A stretch of 64,000 nt of DNA from Runella sp. SP2 (GTDB lineage: Bacteria; Bacteroidota; Bacteroidia; Cytophagales; Spirosomataceae), in contig NZ_CP031030.1 of NCBI RefSeq assembly GCF_003711225.1, positions 992,001-1,056,000 of the forward strand. The letters run 5' to 3'. Position 1 is the first letter of the stretch, and each line of letters opens with the position of its first letter. The translations under genes were made by a program, and so were the position numbers. This document shows, in pieces, positions 50,041 to 57,538 of the stretch. The notes beneath the pieces are model-generated. The model made no database searches. It saw only the letters and a list, made by a program, of their open reading frames with translations, and had not been told where the DNA came from.

Positions 50041-50961
50041 TTAAGCATATAACTGAGTTAGCCGATACAGGAAGAATTCTATGTTTCTTACCCCTCTGAA
50101 TTGACTTCTGAACGCTTTGATTTTAGCGTTGAAGGATTCGGCAGAAGCATTAGTACTTCTATTATCAAAGTAATTAAGAATCGTCTCATAGTGGTTTTGG
50201 ATGGAGCGCGCCACCGTATTAAAGGCTTTAAATCCAGACTGACGTACTTTCTCGTGCCATTTGGCGAGTCGTGCCAATCCATACAGTTTATCATTGGTAT
50301 GCTCAAAAATATGACTCAAAGACATGGTTAATTCATAAGCTTTTTTCAAGTCAGCATAGCGCTCAAAGAGTAATATTGCCCTTTGTTTTTGATTCTCTGT
50401 CCAATCTTTCTGCTTTTTGTAGAGCACATACCGGCTGCGAGCTAATAGCTGTTTAATTGTGTCACCATTGGATAATAGTTCCGGTTGATAGTCAGTCGAA
50501 GTTGATTTAGCGTGCTCTATAGCTTCATTTTCGGCATCCAATGCATCCCACCTGTGTTTGACCCGCATTTCCTGAAGAGCCTCTGCGGCCAGTTTTTGAA
50601 CATGAAAGCGGTCAGTGACTCTGGTCGCTTTAGGAAAGCACCGTTTGGCAATCAGTTCCATATTACCCGCCATATCCAACGTTATCTCTTTTACTTTTTT
50701 GCGCTGACTTTCAGGGATTTTACGAAGAACTTCAATGACTTTTTCAGCTTTTGTTCCTGCCACAACAGCTACAATACTGCCTTTTCCTCCCTTGGCGGCC
50801 TTATTGGTCAAAATCGTATAAAGCTCTCCATGCGATAGGCTTGTCTCATCAATTGATAAGTGGCTACCCAAATTTTGAGGGTATAAAAGCCAGTTCTTGG
50901 CATGACTTCTTTGGTTCCAATTTTTAAAACCACTCTGATAATCATGGTAATGGCGTAGCAA
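50041..50961 (-). CDS. ISL3/ISAon1-type transposase, catalytic part
   Basis: DDE transposase. The frame stays open upstream to the U8 tract near 51037; no good ATG precedes LLRHYHDYQSG. DDE acidic sites: LSIDETSLSHGELYTIL (Asp), ITLDMAGNM then RVTDRFHVQKLAAEAL (second Asp with the DRFH box), and STNASAESFNAKIKAFRSQF (Glu). The second Asp and Glu are separated by the long insertion usual in ISL3. The lack of an own start suggests that it is made as a fusion with the upstream ORF (51017-51367) by slippage. Confidence 0.9.
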   Translation of the reverse strand: MLRHYHDYQSGFKNWNQRSHAKNWLLYPQNLGSHLSIDETSLSHGELYTILTNKAAKGGKGSIVAVVAGTKAEKVIEVLRKIPESQRKKVKEITLDMAGNMELIAKRCFPKATRVTDRFHVQKLAAEALQEMRVKHRWDALDAENEAIEHAKSTSTDYQPELLSNGDTIKQLLARSRYVLYKKQKDWTENQKQRAILLFERYADLKKAYELTMSLSHIFEHTNDKLYGLARLAKWHEKVRQSGFKAFNTVARSIQNHYETILNYFDNRSTNASAESFNAKIKAFRSQFRGVRNIEFFLYRLTQLYA

Positions 50962-51016
50962 ACCTTTGCCCTTAACACCATAAAATTTCCCAATTGAATA
51001 GACGCTATTGGGGTTA

Positions 51017-51367
51017 TTATTGAGTGATTCCCTTTAAAAAAAACGCGAACTCACTCGTCATCCGCGTTCCTTTTTCTACTTCTGTCCAATCTCTGTAGAC
51101 AACCTTTTGGGTCTTGGTGTTTAGCCACCTGCGACGCTTAATGTGTAGAAATACCTTATGGCCGCGAATGGGAAAATCCTGAACTGTAATCGAGGGAAAG
51201 AAACCTTTGGATAACAGATTCGCCCGATCAGGGTGAGCAGTAGAAGCGTTCTTTTCTTCCAGATGCACCTGAAAGCAATCTTCTTGCTTGTCAACGGAAA
51301 GCAAAATAAAGTTTTCAAGAAGGAACTCAGGTAACAGAAACTGAACGATAGGTAGGAAACTCTCCAA
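51017..51367 (-). CDS. ISAon1-type transposase N-terminal region protein
   Basis: 116 aa (MESFLPIVQFLLPEFLLENF..., ending FFLKGITQ). It corresponds to the separate N-terminal ORF of the ISAon1-type elements of Bacteroidota, with a DNA-binding role at the IS ends. Its end contains eight consecutive U residues in the message. The downstream catalytic ORF needs a +1 shift, which loss of one U during transcription would give. Expression of the fused transposase is thus probably controlled by slippage. Confidence 0.82.
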   Translation of the reverse strand: MESFLPIVQFLLPEFLLENFILLSVDKQEDCFQVHLEEKNASTAHPDRANLLSKGFFPSITVQDFPIRGHKVFLHIKRRRWLNTKTQKVVYRDWTEVEKGTRMTSEFAFFLKGITQ

Positions 51368-51483
51368 AGCAAGTACGATTGATTAAAAGCACAAACTTAA
51401 AAAAATCCAACGCACTCCACAAATTTTGAACTTGATCCAAACTAATCCTTGAAGAGTGAGAGGGGAAGAAGCTGATATACAAG

Positions 51484-51511
51484 CAAAAAACCCGCCCTTT
51501 TGAGGCAGGTT
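51484..51511 (-). terminator. Terminator of tRNA-Lys
   Basis: Minus-strand stem AACCTGCC/GGGCGGGTT with a T6 tail, 21 bp after the tRNA. It is near-identical in layout to the copy at 1873-1901, so the phage supplied a replacement terminator for the tRNA. Confidence 0.75.
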
Positions 51512-51531
51512 GTCAACAAGATTTTGCTTTT

Positions 51532-51553
51532 GTGATCCCGCTGGGACTCGAAC
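51532..51553. other. Right attachment site (within intact tRNA-Lys)
   Basis: 22 bp identical to 1922-1943. It is the 3' portion of tRNA-Lys from T-loop to end. The phage copy restores the intact tRNA on this side, so chromosomal DNA lies to the right. Confidence 0.88.
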
Positions 51554-51605
51554 CCAGGACCCATACATTAAAAGTGTATTGCTCTACCAACTGAGCTACG
51601 GAATC
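51533..51605 (-). tRNA. tRNA-Lys(UUU)
   Basis: 73 nt on the minus strand. Acceptor GATTCCG/CGGGATC, D-stem GCTC/GAGC, anticodon stem ATACA/TGTAT with loop CTTTTAA (anticodon UUU), T-arm CTGGG-TTCGAGT-CCCAG, discriminator A. CCA is not encoded. It is the insertion target of the phage and has its 3' half duplicated at 1922-1943. Confidence 0.93.
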
Positions 51606-51886
51606 CTACTTTTTCATTACTGCTTTCAACTTTTTTTGTTTCGTTGTCTGCGTTGTTCTGAAATCGTGGTGCAAAAGTACGTGGTTTGACAATACGACGC
51701 AAGTGCTGATGTGAAAATATTTTTAAAATATTTTTTAAATGACAGACAGTGAGTGAGTTAAAGTTGAAAATATTTTTAACTTTTTTTTGCGACTCTGATT
51801 TCTGGTTAGATTCTTGGTACGAAATGCTTATAAATTCGTAGTATTGAAAGTTAATCAATCATCACTCATTTATTTCCACTTCCATA

Positions 51887-52741
51887 ATGAAACTATTTCG
51901 TTTTGGCGCATTTGAACAAGAGCAACCGGGAGTTATTTTGTCGGATGGCCGTAAAGTAAACGTAGCAGCGTTTGGCGAAGATTTTAACGAGGCATTTTTT
52001 GCCACCGATGGCCTTTCTCGCTTGGCTGATTGGCTCACCATTCACGCAGATACTTGCCCTGAGGTTTCGGAGGATGTTCGCCTCGGTTCGGCCATCGCGC
52101 GCCCTTCAAAAATTGTTTGCATCGGCTTGAACTATGCCAAACACGCAGCAGAGTCGGGGATGGATGTGCCAAAAGAACCCGTTATTTTCTTTAAATCCAC
52201 TTCCGCTTTGTGCGGACCAAACGATAACGTAATCATTCCCCGTAATTCTGTCAAAACAGACTGGGAAGTAGAGTTGGCTTTCGTGATTGGTAAAAAAGCT
52301 AGCTACGTGGATGAAGCCAATGCGATGGATTATGTAGCGGGTTATATCTTACACAACGATTACTCAGAGCGTGAGTTTCAGTTGGAACGCAGCGGTCAAT
52401 GGGTAAAAGGGAAAAGTAATGATACTTTTGCCCCGCTTGGGCCTTTCATGGCAACCAAAGATGAAATCGCTGATCCTCATACTCTTCGCCTTTGGTTGAA
52501 AGTGAATGATGAGATGCTGCAAGATTCAAATACCGATGACATGGTGTTTAAGATCCCAACGTTGGTAAGTTACCTAAGTCAATTTATGACTTTGCTTCCT
52601 GGCGATGTTATCTCAACAGGAACGCCGTTTGGGGTAGGGCTGGGCTTTAAGCCGCCAAGATACCTCAAAGCGGGCGATGTAGTCGAATTAGGCATCGAGG
52701 GACTTGGAACGCAACGCCAAGTGGCAGAAGCGTATCAATAA
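51887..52741 (+). CDS. Fumarylacetoacetate hydrolase (FAH) family protein
   Basis: 284 aa. The motifs IVCIGLNYAKHAAESG, FFKSTSALCGPNDNVIIP, TDWEVELAFVIGK and VISTGTPFGVGLG are typical of the FAH fold, with the divalent metal bound by acidic residues of the EVELAFVIG region and neighbours. Members hydrolyse or decarboxylate acylpyruvates and related keto acids, for example 2,4-diketo-3-deoxy-fuconate or ureidoglycolate; the substrate here is unknown. It is the first chromosomal gene right of the phage and ends at a strong terminator. Confidence 0.88.
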   Translation: MKLFRFGAFEQEQPGVILSDGRKVNVAAFGEDFNEAFFATDGLSRLADWLTIHADTCPEVSEDVRLGSAIARPSKIVCIGLNYAKHAAESGMDVPKEPVIFFKSTSALCGPNDNVIIPRNSVKTDWEVELAFVIGKKASYVDEANAMDYVAGYILHNDYSEREFQLERSGQWVKGKSNDTFAPLGPFMATKDEIADPHTLRLWLKVNDEMLQDSNTDDMVFKIPTLVSYLSQFMTLLPGDVISTGTPFGVGLGFKPPRYLKAGDVVELGIEGLGTQRQVAEAYQ

Positions 52742-52778
52742 GACGAGTAAAAAAACTCGGCATTTTAGTTTATTATTT

Positions 52779-52815
52779 GTGCGGCTTGATGGTCTCCATT
52801 GAGCCGCACGCTTTT
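52779..52815 (+). terminator. Terminator of the FAH gene
   Basis: GTGCGGCT and AGCCGCAC form the outer stem, extended inward by ATGG/CCAT, followed by GCTTTTTC. It lies inside an earlier in-frame start of the next gene, which argues for that gene starting at 52852. Confidence 0.8.
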
Positions 52816-52851
52816 TCATTGATTTCAACCTATCTATCCAAACTTCAGACC

Positions 52852-55017
52852 ATGTATCGGTTTTTGTGCTTACTGCTTTGTTGCACTTCTCTTCTTACGT
52901 TTGCTCAAAAGAAAAACGAAAAATTTCAATACCACATTTTTGAAGCCAATGGAGCTATTAAAATTGACGGCTTAGAAAATGACGCCGCTTGGCAACAGAC
53001 TGAACTGGCGAAAGATTTTCACATGGTGACCCCCATGGACACAAGCCTGGCGCGCAACAAAACTGAAATGCGCCTCTGCTACGACCAACATAATTTATAC
53101 ATCATTGCGGTTTGTTACAAGGCGATAAAAGGCTCTTTTGTGGTTGAATCGTTAAAACGGGACTTTAATTTTGGCCTCAACGATAACTTTTTTGTGGTGC
53201 TAGATACATTTGAAGACCTCACGAATGGCTATTCGTTTGGGGCAAGTGCCGCAGGGGCGATTTGGGACGGGCAAGAGGCTGATGGAACGATGATAAACCT
53301 TAACTGGGACAATAAATGGCATTGTGTAACGCGCAATTATGAAGATCGCTACGTCTGGGAAGCGGCTATTCCGTTTAAAACTATTCGCTACCGCCCCGAT
53401 AATTTACGTTGGGGTATTAATGGCAGCCGTTTGGACTTGGCGACCAACGAAAAATCGGCGTGGGCGCCCGTTCCGCGTCAGTTTCAATCGGCCAATTTAG
53501 GATATGCTGGGGTATTGGTGTGGGATAAGCCTTTGCCACCTGCTGGAAAAAATATCTCATTGATTCCTTACGCCTTGACGAGTATTTCTAAAAATCAATT
53601 AGCAAAAACACCAGCTGACTTTAAGCCAAACATCGGTGGTGATGCTAAAATTGCCCTCAATTCATCGCTCAACTTAGACTTAACTGTGAATCCTGATTTC
53701 TCTCAAGTGGAAGTGGACGTGCAGCAAACCAACCTCGATCGTTTTGAGTTATTTTTCCCCGAACGTCGTCAGTTTTTCCTTGAAAATGCGGATTTGTTCG
53801 CCAACTTCGGTTTTGCTACGTTACGGCCTTTCTTTTCCCGTCGGATTGGACTTGGTGTGCCGTTGTTGTTTGGAGCACGTTTGAGCGGAAAATTGGATAA
53901 AAATTGGCGAATTGGCGTATTAGACACGCAAACCAAAGAGGATGGTGCAACGCCCGCCCAAAACTTCGCGGTGGTGGCCTTGCAACGAAAGGTGTTTGCT
54001 CGCTCGAACGTAGGCTTGCTGATGGTGAATAAACAGTCGCTAAATCTTGATGAAAGTGTTCACAAAGGCGCATCGGCGTTTAATCGAAACGTAGGAGCCG
54101 AGTTTAACTTAGCCTCGGCCAATAACATCTGGACGGGGAAAGCCACCGTTTTGAAATCATTCAGTCCAAACGTTTCGGGTAATGACGTTGCTATTGCGAG
54201 TATTTTGAACTATAACAAAGCCAATTTTTTTTGGCAATGGCGTTATGAATTTGTGGGCGAAAATTACAACGCGGAAGTAGGTTACGTCCCTAATGCTGCC
54301 CGCCGTGGGTACCAAATGATGGCTCCTAACGTGGGGTATTTATTTTTTGTAAACTCCCCTTTATTGATTAGTCATGGCCCCTTGGTTCAGTCCACTTTAT
54401 TTTGGAATAAATCAGGCAATCTGACGGATAATGAAACCTACATGGCTTACAATTTTAATTTTAGAAGCCGTGCCATTGGAACAGCTTGGGTAGCAACAAA
54501 TTACGTTCAACTTCTGGCCCCTTTTGACCCAACTAATACTGGCCGTGAAAGATTGGCCACAGGGACTAAGCATTATTGGAATTCTTTTGGAACAGAGTTT
54601 ACGTCAAGCCCTCGAAACCGATTTACGTATTCGTTTGCCACGCGCTATGGTGGCTTTTATGCCGACGGAACGCGCCTCAATTTAAGAACCACGCTGGGCT
54701 ATCGTTTTCAGCCCTACGTAGCGACCAAGTTTTCGGTGGATTACAACATTATCAAAGTACCCTATTTGCAAAAGCCTGTTGAACTGTTGCTGGTAGGGCC
54801 ACGGGTGGATGTGACATTCCGCAACAATCTTTTTTGGACGACTTTTGTGCAATACAACAATCAAGCAGATAATGTCAACCTAAACACGCGTTTGCAATGG
54901 CGCTACCAACCTGCGTCCGACTTGTTTATCGTCTATACCGACAATTATTTGCCCGAAAATTTGATGATTAAAAACCGAGCGTTGGTGCTCAAACTGACGT
55001 ATTGGTGGAATATCTAA
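52852..55017 (+). CDS. DUF5916-type outer-membrane protein with CBM9-like domain
   Basis: 721 aa from the ATG at 52852, after the terminator. Signal peptide MYRFLCLLLCCTSLLTFAQ. Residues about 30-210 form a CBM9-like carbohydrate-binding domain (IKIDGLENDAAWQQTELAKD, YEDRYVWEAAIPFKTIRY). The remaining part is a beta-barrel-like region with alternating aromatic strands, starting around GNLDLTVNPDFSQVE-like NLDLTVNPDFSQVEVDVQQT and RRQFFLENADLF, which are hallmark segments of DUF5916 proteins. It is expected in the outer membrane; its transport or binding substrate is unknown. Confidence 0.82.
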   Translation: MYRFLCLLLCCTSLLTFAQKKNEKFQYHIFEANGAIKIDGLENDAAWQQTELAKDFHMVTPMDTSLARNKTEMRLCYDQHNLYIIAVCYKAIKGSFVVESLKRDFNFGLNDNFFVVLDTFEDLTNGYSFGASAAGAIWDGQEADGTMINLNWDNKWHCVTRNYEDRYVWEAAIPFKTIRYRPDNLRWGINGSRLDLATNEKSAWAPVPRQFQSANLGYAGVLVWDKPLPPAGKNISLIPYALTSISKNQLAKTPADFKPNIGGDAKIALNSSLNLDLTVNPDFSQVEVDVQQTNLDRFELFFPERRQFFLENADLFANFGFATLRPFFSRRIGLGVPLLFGARLSGKLDKNWRIGVLDTQTKEDGATPAQNFAVVALQRKVFARSNVGLLMVNKQSLNLDESVHKGASAFNRNVGAEFNLASANNIWTGKATVLKSFSPNVSGNDVAIASILNYNKANFFWQWRYEFVGENYNAEVGYVPNAARRGYQMMAPNVGYLFFVNSPLLISHGPLVQSTLFWNKSGNLTDNETYMAYNFNFRSRAIGTAWVATNYVQLLAPFDPTNTGRERLATGTKHYWNSFGTEFTSSPRNRFTYSFATRYGGFYADGTRLNLRTTLGYRFQPYVATKFSVDYNIIKVPYLQKPVELLLVGPRVDVTFRNNLFWTTFVQYNNQADNVNLNTRLQWRYQPASDLFIVYTDNYLPENLMIKNRALVLKLTYWWNI

Positions 55018-55045
55018 GTTGTGTATTTTTGCAAAAAATACGTAA

Positions 55046-55729
55046 ATGAACATAAAAGTTGTTGCGTTCGACGCGGATGATACATTGTGGGTAAATGAGC
55101 CTTTTTTTTATGAAACAGAAAGGAAACTCTGTGCCTTATTGGAGGATTATTTACCCCACCACACGATTTCTCAAGAGTTGTATCGAATGCAAATTCATAA
55201 CCTGCCGTTGTACGGGTATGGAGTTAAGAGCTTTATCTTGAGCATGATAGAGATGGCGTTGTCGGTGTCGGAGAAAACCATCAGTTTGGATGTCATTGAG
55301 AGAATCATTGCACTTGGTAAAGAAATGCTCGAAAAACCGATTGAACTTCTGGACGACGTCGAACATGTTTTACATTCGCTTTCGGGGCGGTATCGGTTGG
55401 TGGTGGCCACCAAAGGGGACTTGTTAGACCAAGAACGAAAATTGAAAAAATCGGGCTTGGAGCATTATTTCCACCATATCGAAATCATGAGTGAAAAGCG
55501 CGAAGTCGATTACCGTAAACTTATCAAACACCTTGATATTGCTCCCGAAGAATTTGTCATGATTGGTAATTCGCTCAAATCCGATGTGTTGCCAGTATTG
55601 ACCATGGGTGGGCACGGATTTCACGTGCCGTTTCATACGACTTGGGCTTTTGAACAAATCGATCATCGCGTCGAACATGCTAATTTCAAGGAGTTTACTT
55701 CATTGAAAGAAGTGCTGGCGCATTTGTAA
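55046..55729 (+). CDS. HAD-superfamily hydrolase
   Basis: 227 aa. The nucleophile motif is VVAFDADDTLW (Asp9, Asp11), followed by a helical cap domain, motif II VVATKG, the conserved Lys at DYRKLI, and motif III EFVMIGNSLKSDVLPV with the metal-binding acidic residues. It is probably a small-molecule phosphatase of the phosphoglycolate-phosphatase type. It lies 28 bp after the barrel-protein gene on the same strand. Confidence 0.88.
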   Translation: MNIKVVAFDADDTLWVNEPFFYETERKLCALLEDYLPHHTISQELYRMQIHNLPLYGYGVKSFILSMIEMALSVSEKTISLDVIERIIALGKEMLEKPIELLDDVEHVLHSLSGRYRLVVATKGDLLDQERKLKKSGLEHYFHHIEIMSEKREVDYRKLIKHLDIAPEEFVMIGNSLKSDVLPVLTMGGHGFHVPFHTTWAFEQIDHRVEHANFKEFTSLKEVLAHL

Positions 55730-55825
55730 TGTTAAAAGCAATGTTGAAAAGGGATTGGTGGGCTTAGTACCAATTCTAAACTGGCGAATTGAATTTTAGG
55801 GAAACCTTTGGCATGTGAAAGGCGT

Positions 55826-55910
55826 GTTGTGAGCAACCCTTGACACTGGGAGGTCGGGTTATGAGCAACCCTCTGCACGAGAAAGCAGGTTGTGAGCAAC
55901 CTGCTGCACG
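55826..55910. repeat. Short tandem intergenic repeats (GTGAGCAACC type)
   Basis: Three spaced copies of TT(G/A)TGAGCAACC occur between the HAD and TetR genes, together with GTCGGGTT and TGCACG fragments. The same elements in reverse (GGTTGCTCACA, GTCGGG) recur at 63605-63670. This is a dispersed intergenic repeat of the host. Confidence 0.6.
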
Positions 55911-55957
55911 GAGTGAAAAAATATTTTTTGGAAAAAAAATTGGAAGTAAATATTTTT

Positions 55958-55974
55958 ATAAACAATTTTGTCGA
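55958..55974 (+). promoter_or_regulatory. Shared promoter/operator motif before tetR
   Basis: ATAAACAATTTTGTCGA ends 19 bp before the TetR ATG. Sixteen of 17 bases recur before the hydrolase gene (56674-56690). It contains ACAA-TT-TTGT, a near-palindrome suited to a TetR dimer. CAATTTTG also resembles the -7 box of Bacteroidota promoters (TAnnTTTG), so the two roles cannot be separated here. Confidence 0.5.
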
Positions 55975-55993
55975 GAAAAAAAAGAAAAGGTAA

Positions 55994-56614
55994 ATGCCAA
56001 AAATCGACCACGATACCAAAGAGCGTATTTTAGCTGCCGCCGAGAAAGTGTTTCACGCCAACGGATTCAAAGGGGCGCGAACCTCGCTCATTGCGGAAGA
56101 AGCGGGTATCAGTCGGACGATGATGCACTACTATTTCAATTCCAAAGAAGAACTGTTTCAGGAAGTGCTCAAGCGGTCAGTAGGGGTTGTCCTCGCACAC
56201 GCCCAAGGGGTTTTGACCCAGCCTCGCGACCTGAAAGAAATGGTCAACGGTTTGATTGATTTGTTGTGCGATGTTTGTGCGTTAAAACCTGGTTTGCCGA
56301 CTTTTGTGGTTAATATTTTTAATGAATCGCCCGAAATTGCGTATTTCATGGCGATGGGACAATCAGATGAACTTCCCAAGGTGCTGGATCGGTTGCTGGA
56401 GGAGGCAAAACAGCAAGGAACGGTACAGTCGGATATAACGGGCGAACACCTAATGCTCCATATATATGGCTTATGTTCAATGGCTTACTTGGCGCATAAT
56501 TACATCAAAGCCAAAGAAAAACGGAGTGACGAAGCCATGGCTGCTTTTTTGGAGGAGCGTAGGGTACAAATCAAAAGCTTTGTGTGGCATGCCCTTGGTA
56601 ATCAGGGTATTTAA
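55994..56614 (+). CDS. TetR-family transcriptional regulator
   Basis: 206 aa. N-terminal TetR helix-turn-helix (about 8-55): ERILAAAEKVFHANGFKGAR, TSLIAEEAGISRTMMHYYF, then NSKEELF. A helical ligand-binding domain follows. It lies directly before a hydrolase and a flavoprotein oxidase on the same strand, and both transcription starts share a motif, so it probably represses itself and these two genes until an aromatic ligand binds (inference). Confidence 0.9.
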   Translation: MPKIDHDTKERILAAAEKVFHANGFKGARTSLIAEEAGISRTMMHYYFNSKEELFQEVLKRSVGVVLAHAQGVLTQPRDLKEMVNGLIDLLCDVCALKPGLPTFVVNIFNESPEIAYFMAMGQSDELPKVLDRLLEEAKQQGTVQSDITGEHLMLHIYGLCSMAYLAHNYIKAKEKRSDEAMAAFLEERRVQIKSFVWHALGNQGI

Positions 56615-56640
56615 GTGCGTTTTGAAGGATTTTAAATTGA

Positions 56641-56664
56641 AAAAGGCGTCTCGCCTTATTTTTT
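56641..56664 (+). terminator. Terminator after tetR
   Basis: AAGGCG-TCT-CGCCTT followed by ATTTTTT. It separates tetR from the hydrolase gene, which then has its own promoter region. Confidence 0.75.
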
Positions 56665-56673
56665 GCGATTTAT

Positions 56674-56690
56674 ATAAACAATTTTGTTGA
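56674..56690 (+). promoter_or_regulatory. Shared promoter/operator motif before the hydrolase gene
   Basis: ATAAACAATTTTGTTGA, second copy of the motif at 55958-55974, with AACAA-TT-TTGTT fully palindromic, 25 bp before the ATG at 56716. Candidate TetR binding site, overlapping a possible -7 box. Confidence 0.55.
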
Positions 56691-56715
56691 ACTAAAATGT
56701 ATAAAACAATTTGAT

Positions 56716-57537
56716 ATGACAACCCACGCCACCTACATGGGGTACCGAACGGACGATTTCGAGCACCCCTTTGCTAAGTTTTTTAACGATGTGATTGCCT
56801 CAATTCCTGCCAATGTAGCTGCGGCATTGGAACATGCCTTGCCGTCGTCGGAGGCGTTGGCTTTTGAGGAGGTGACCAAATTGGCAAACAAAGGCTACGA
56901 TTCGGTTGAAAATGGGTACTTTATGCTGCCTGATGGGGGACTACACGTAGCCGTGCTGACTCCCATGCTGCACGTAACGCCCCCCATGTGGGACTGGTGG
57001 TTTGGTTGGCACGGTTGCCAAGATAATCGCTATAAATTATGGCACCCTGCTGCCCACAAATCTGCTCGCTGGGAAGATGGTCGGGACGATGAAGCGTACA
57101 TTGGCCGCACGTCCATCATTGAAGAGTACATCGGAACTTCTCTCGAAAAAGCGGCTATTCAGTTTGTAGAACCTACGTCGTTGGGGTTTTCGGAAGAACA
57201 GATTGCCAACAAAGATGAAGTAGTCTATATCTGCGCCCGTTTAGGGTATCCTCATTTGCCCGTTGATTTTGGGTGGTTGGTACATCAAGTCCGTAAAACT
57301 GCCGTTGGTGCCGAAATGCGCTCACGGTTCTGGATGGGCGGAAAACACATTCAGTTGAGGGGCGACAATAAGCTGGTTCAGCTTGTATCATCAGTTTTGC
57401 CAAAAATTGCTCATCTGCCTGAGCGTCAGGCGAAAGACTTGTTGCAGCATTGCTCCGAAGAAATGAATCATTTGGCCAAAATCTTACCCGATTTATACCA
57501 CGAATTTCACGAATCCAACCCTTTAAAACCATTTTAA
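56716..57537 (+). CDS. PhlG/phloretin-hydrolase-like C-C hydrolase
   Basis: 273 aa. WDWWFGWHGCQDNRYKLWHP and the following AH match the DAPG/phloretin hydrolase family, where the His is a zinc ligand; a Glu-rich segment (SIIEEYIG) and HCSEEMNHL (His245, Glu249) supply the remaining ligands. The family cleaves a C-C bond between an acyl group and a phenolic ring, as in 2,4-diacetylphloroglucinol or phloretin. The natural substrate here is unknown. It stops 1 bp before the flavoprotein gene, so the two are co-transcribed. Confidence 0.82.
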   Translation: MTTHATYMGYRTDDFEHPFAKFFNDVIASIPANVAAALEHALPSSEALAFEEVTKLANKGYDSVENGYFMLPDGGLHVAVLTPMLHVTPPMWDWWFGWHGCQDNRYKLWHPAAHKSARWEDGRDDEAYIGRTSIIEEYIGTSLEKAAIQFVEPTSLGFSEEQIANKDEVVYICARLGYPHLPVDFGWLVHQVRKTAVGAEMRSRFWMGGKHIQLRGDNKLVQLVSSVLPKIAHLPERQAKDLLQHCSEEMNHLAKILPDLYHEFHESNPLKPF

Positions 57538-57538
57538 C

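Larger units (their letters stand above)
50008..51438 (-). mobile_element. ISL3-type (ISAon1-like) insertion sequence, complete
   Basis: 1431 bp. The terminal inverted repeats begin GGCTCAATTTCAAAATTTGT on the left (50008) and GGATCAAGTTCAAAATTTGT on the right (outer end 51438), sharing the block TTCAAAATTTGTGGAG. A perfect 8-bp target duplication AAACTAAT flanks it (50000-50007 and 51439-51446); 8 bp is the known duplication length for ISL3. It holds two ORFs on the minus strand. The perfect duplication indicates a fairly recent insertion. It landed between the phage integrase and the attachment site without breaking a phage gene. Confidence 0.92.

Noticed and set aside
51383-51858. Two minus-strand frames over tRNA-Lys and its flank
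   Set aside because: They are read through the tRNA gene and its AT-rich flank; the tRNA itself explains the sequence.
52777-52851. Upstream start for the DUF5916-type protein
   Set aside because: The added 25 residues lie in the terminator of the FAH gene, and the signal peptide begins exactly at the ATG at 52852.
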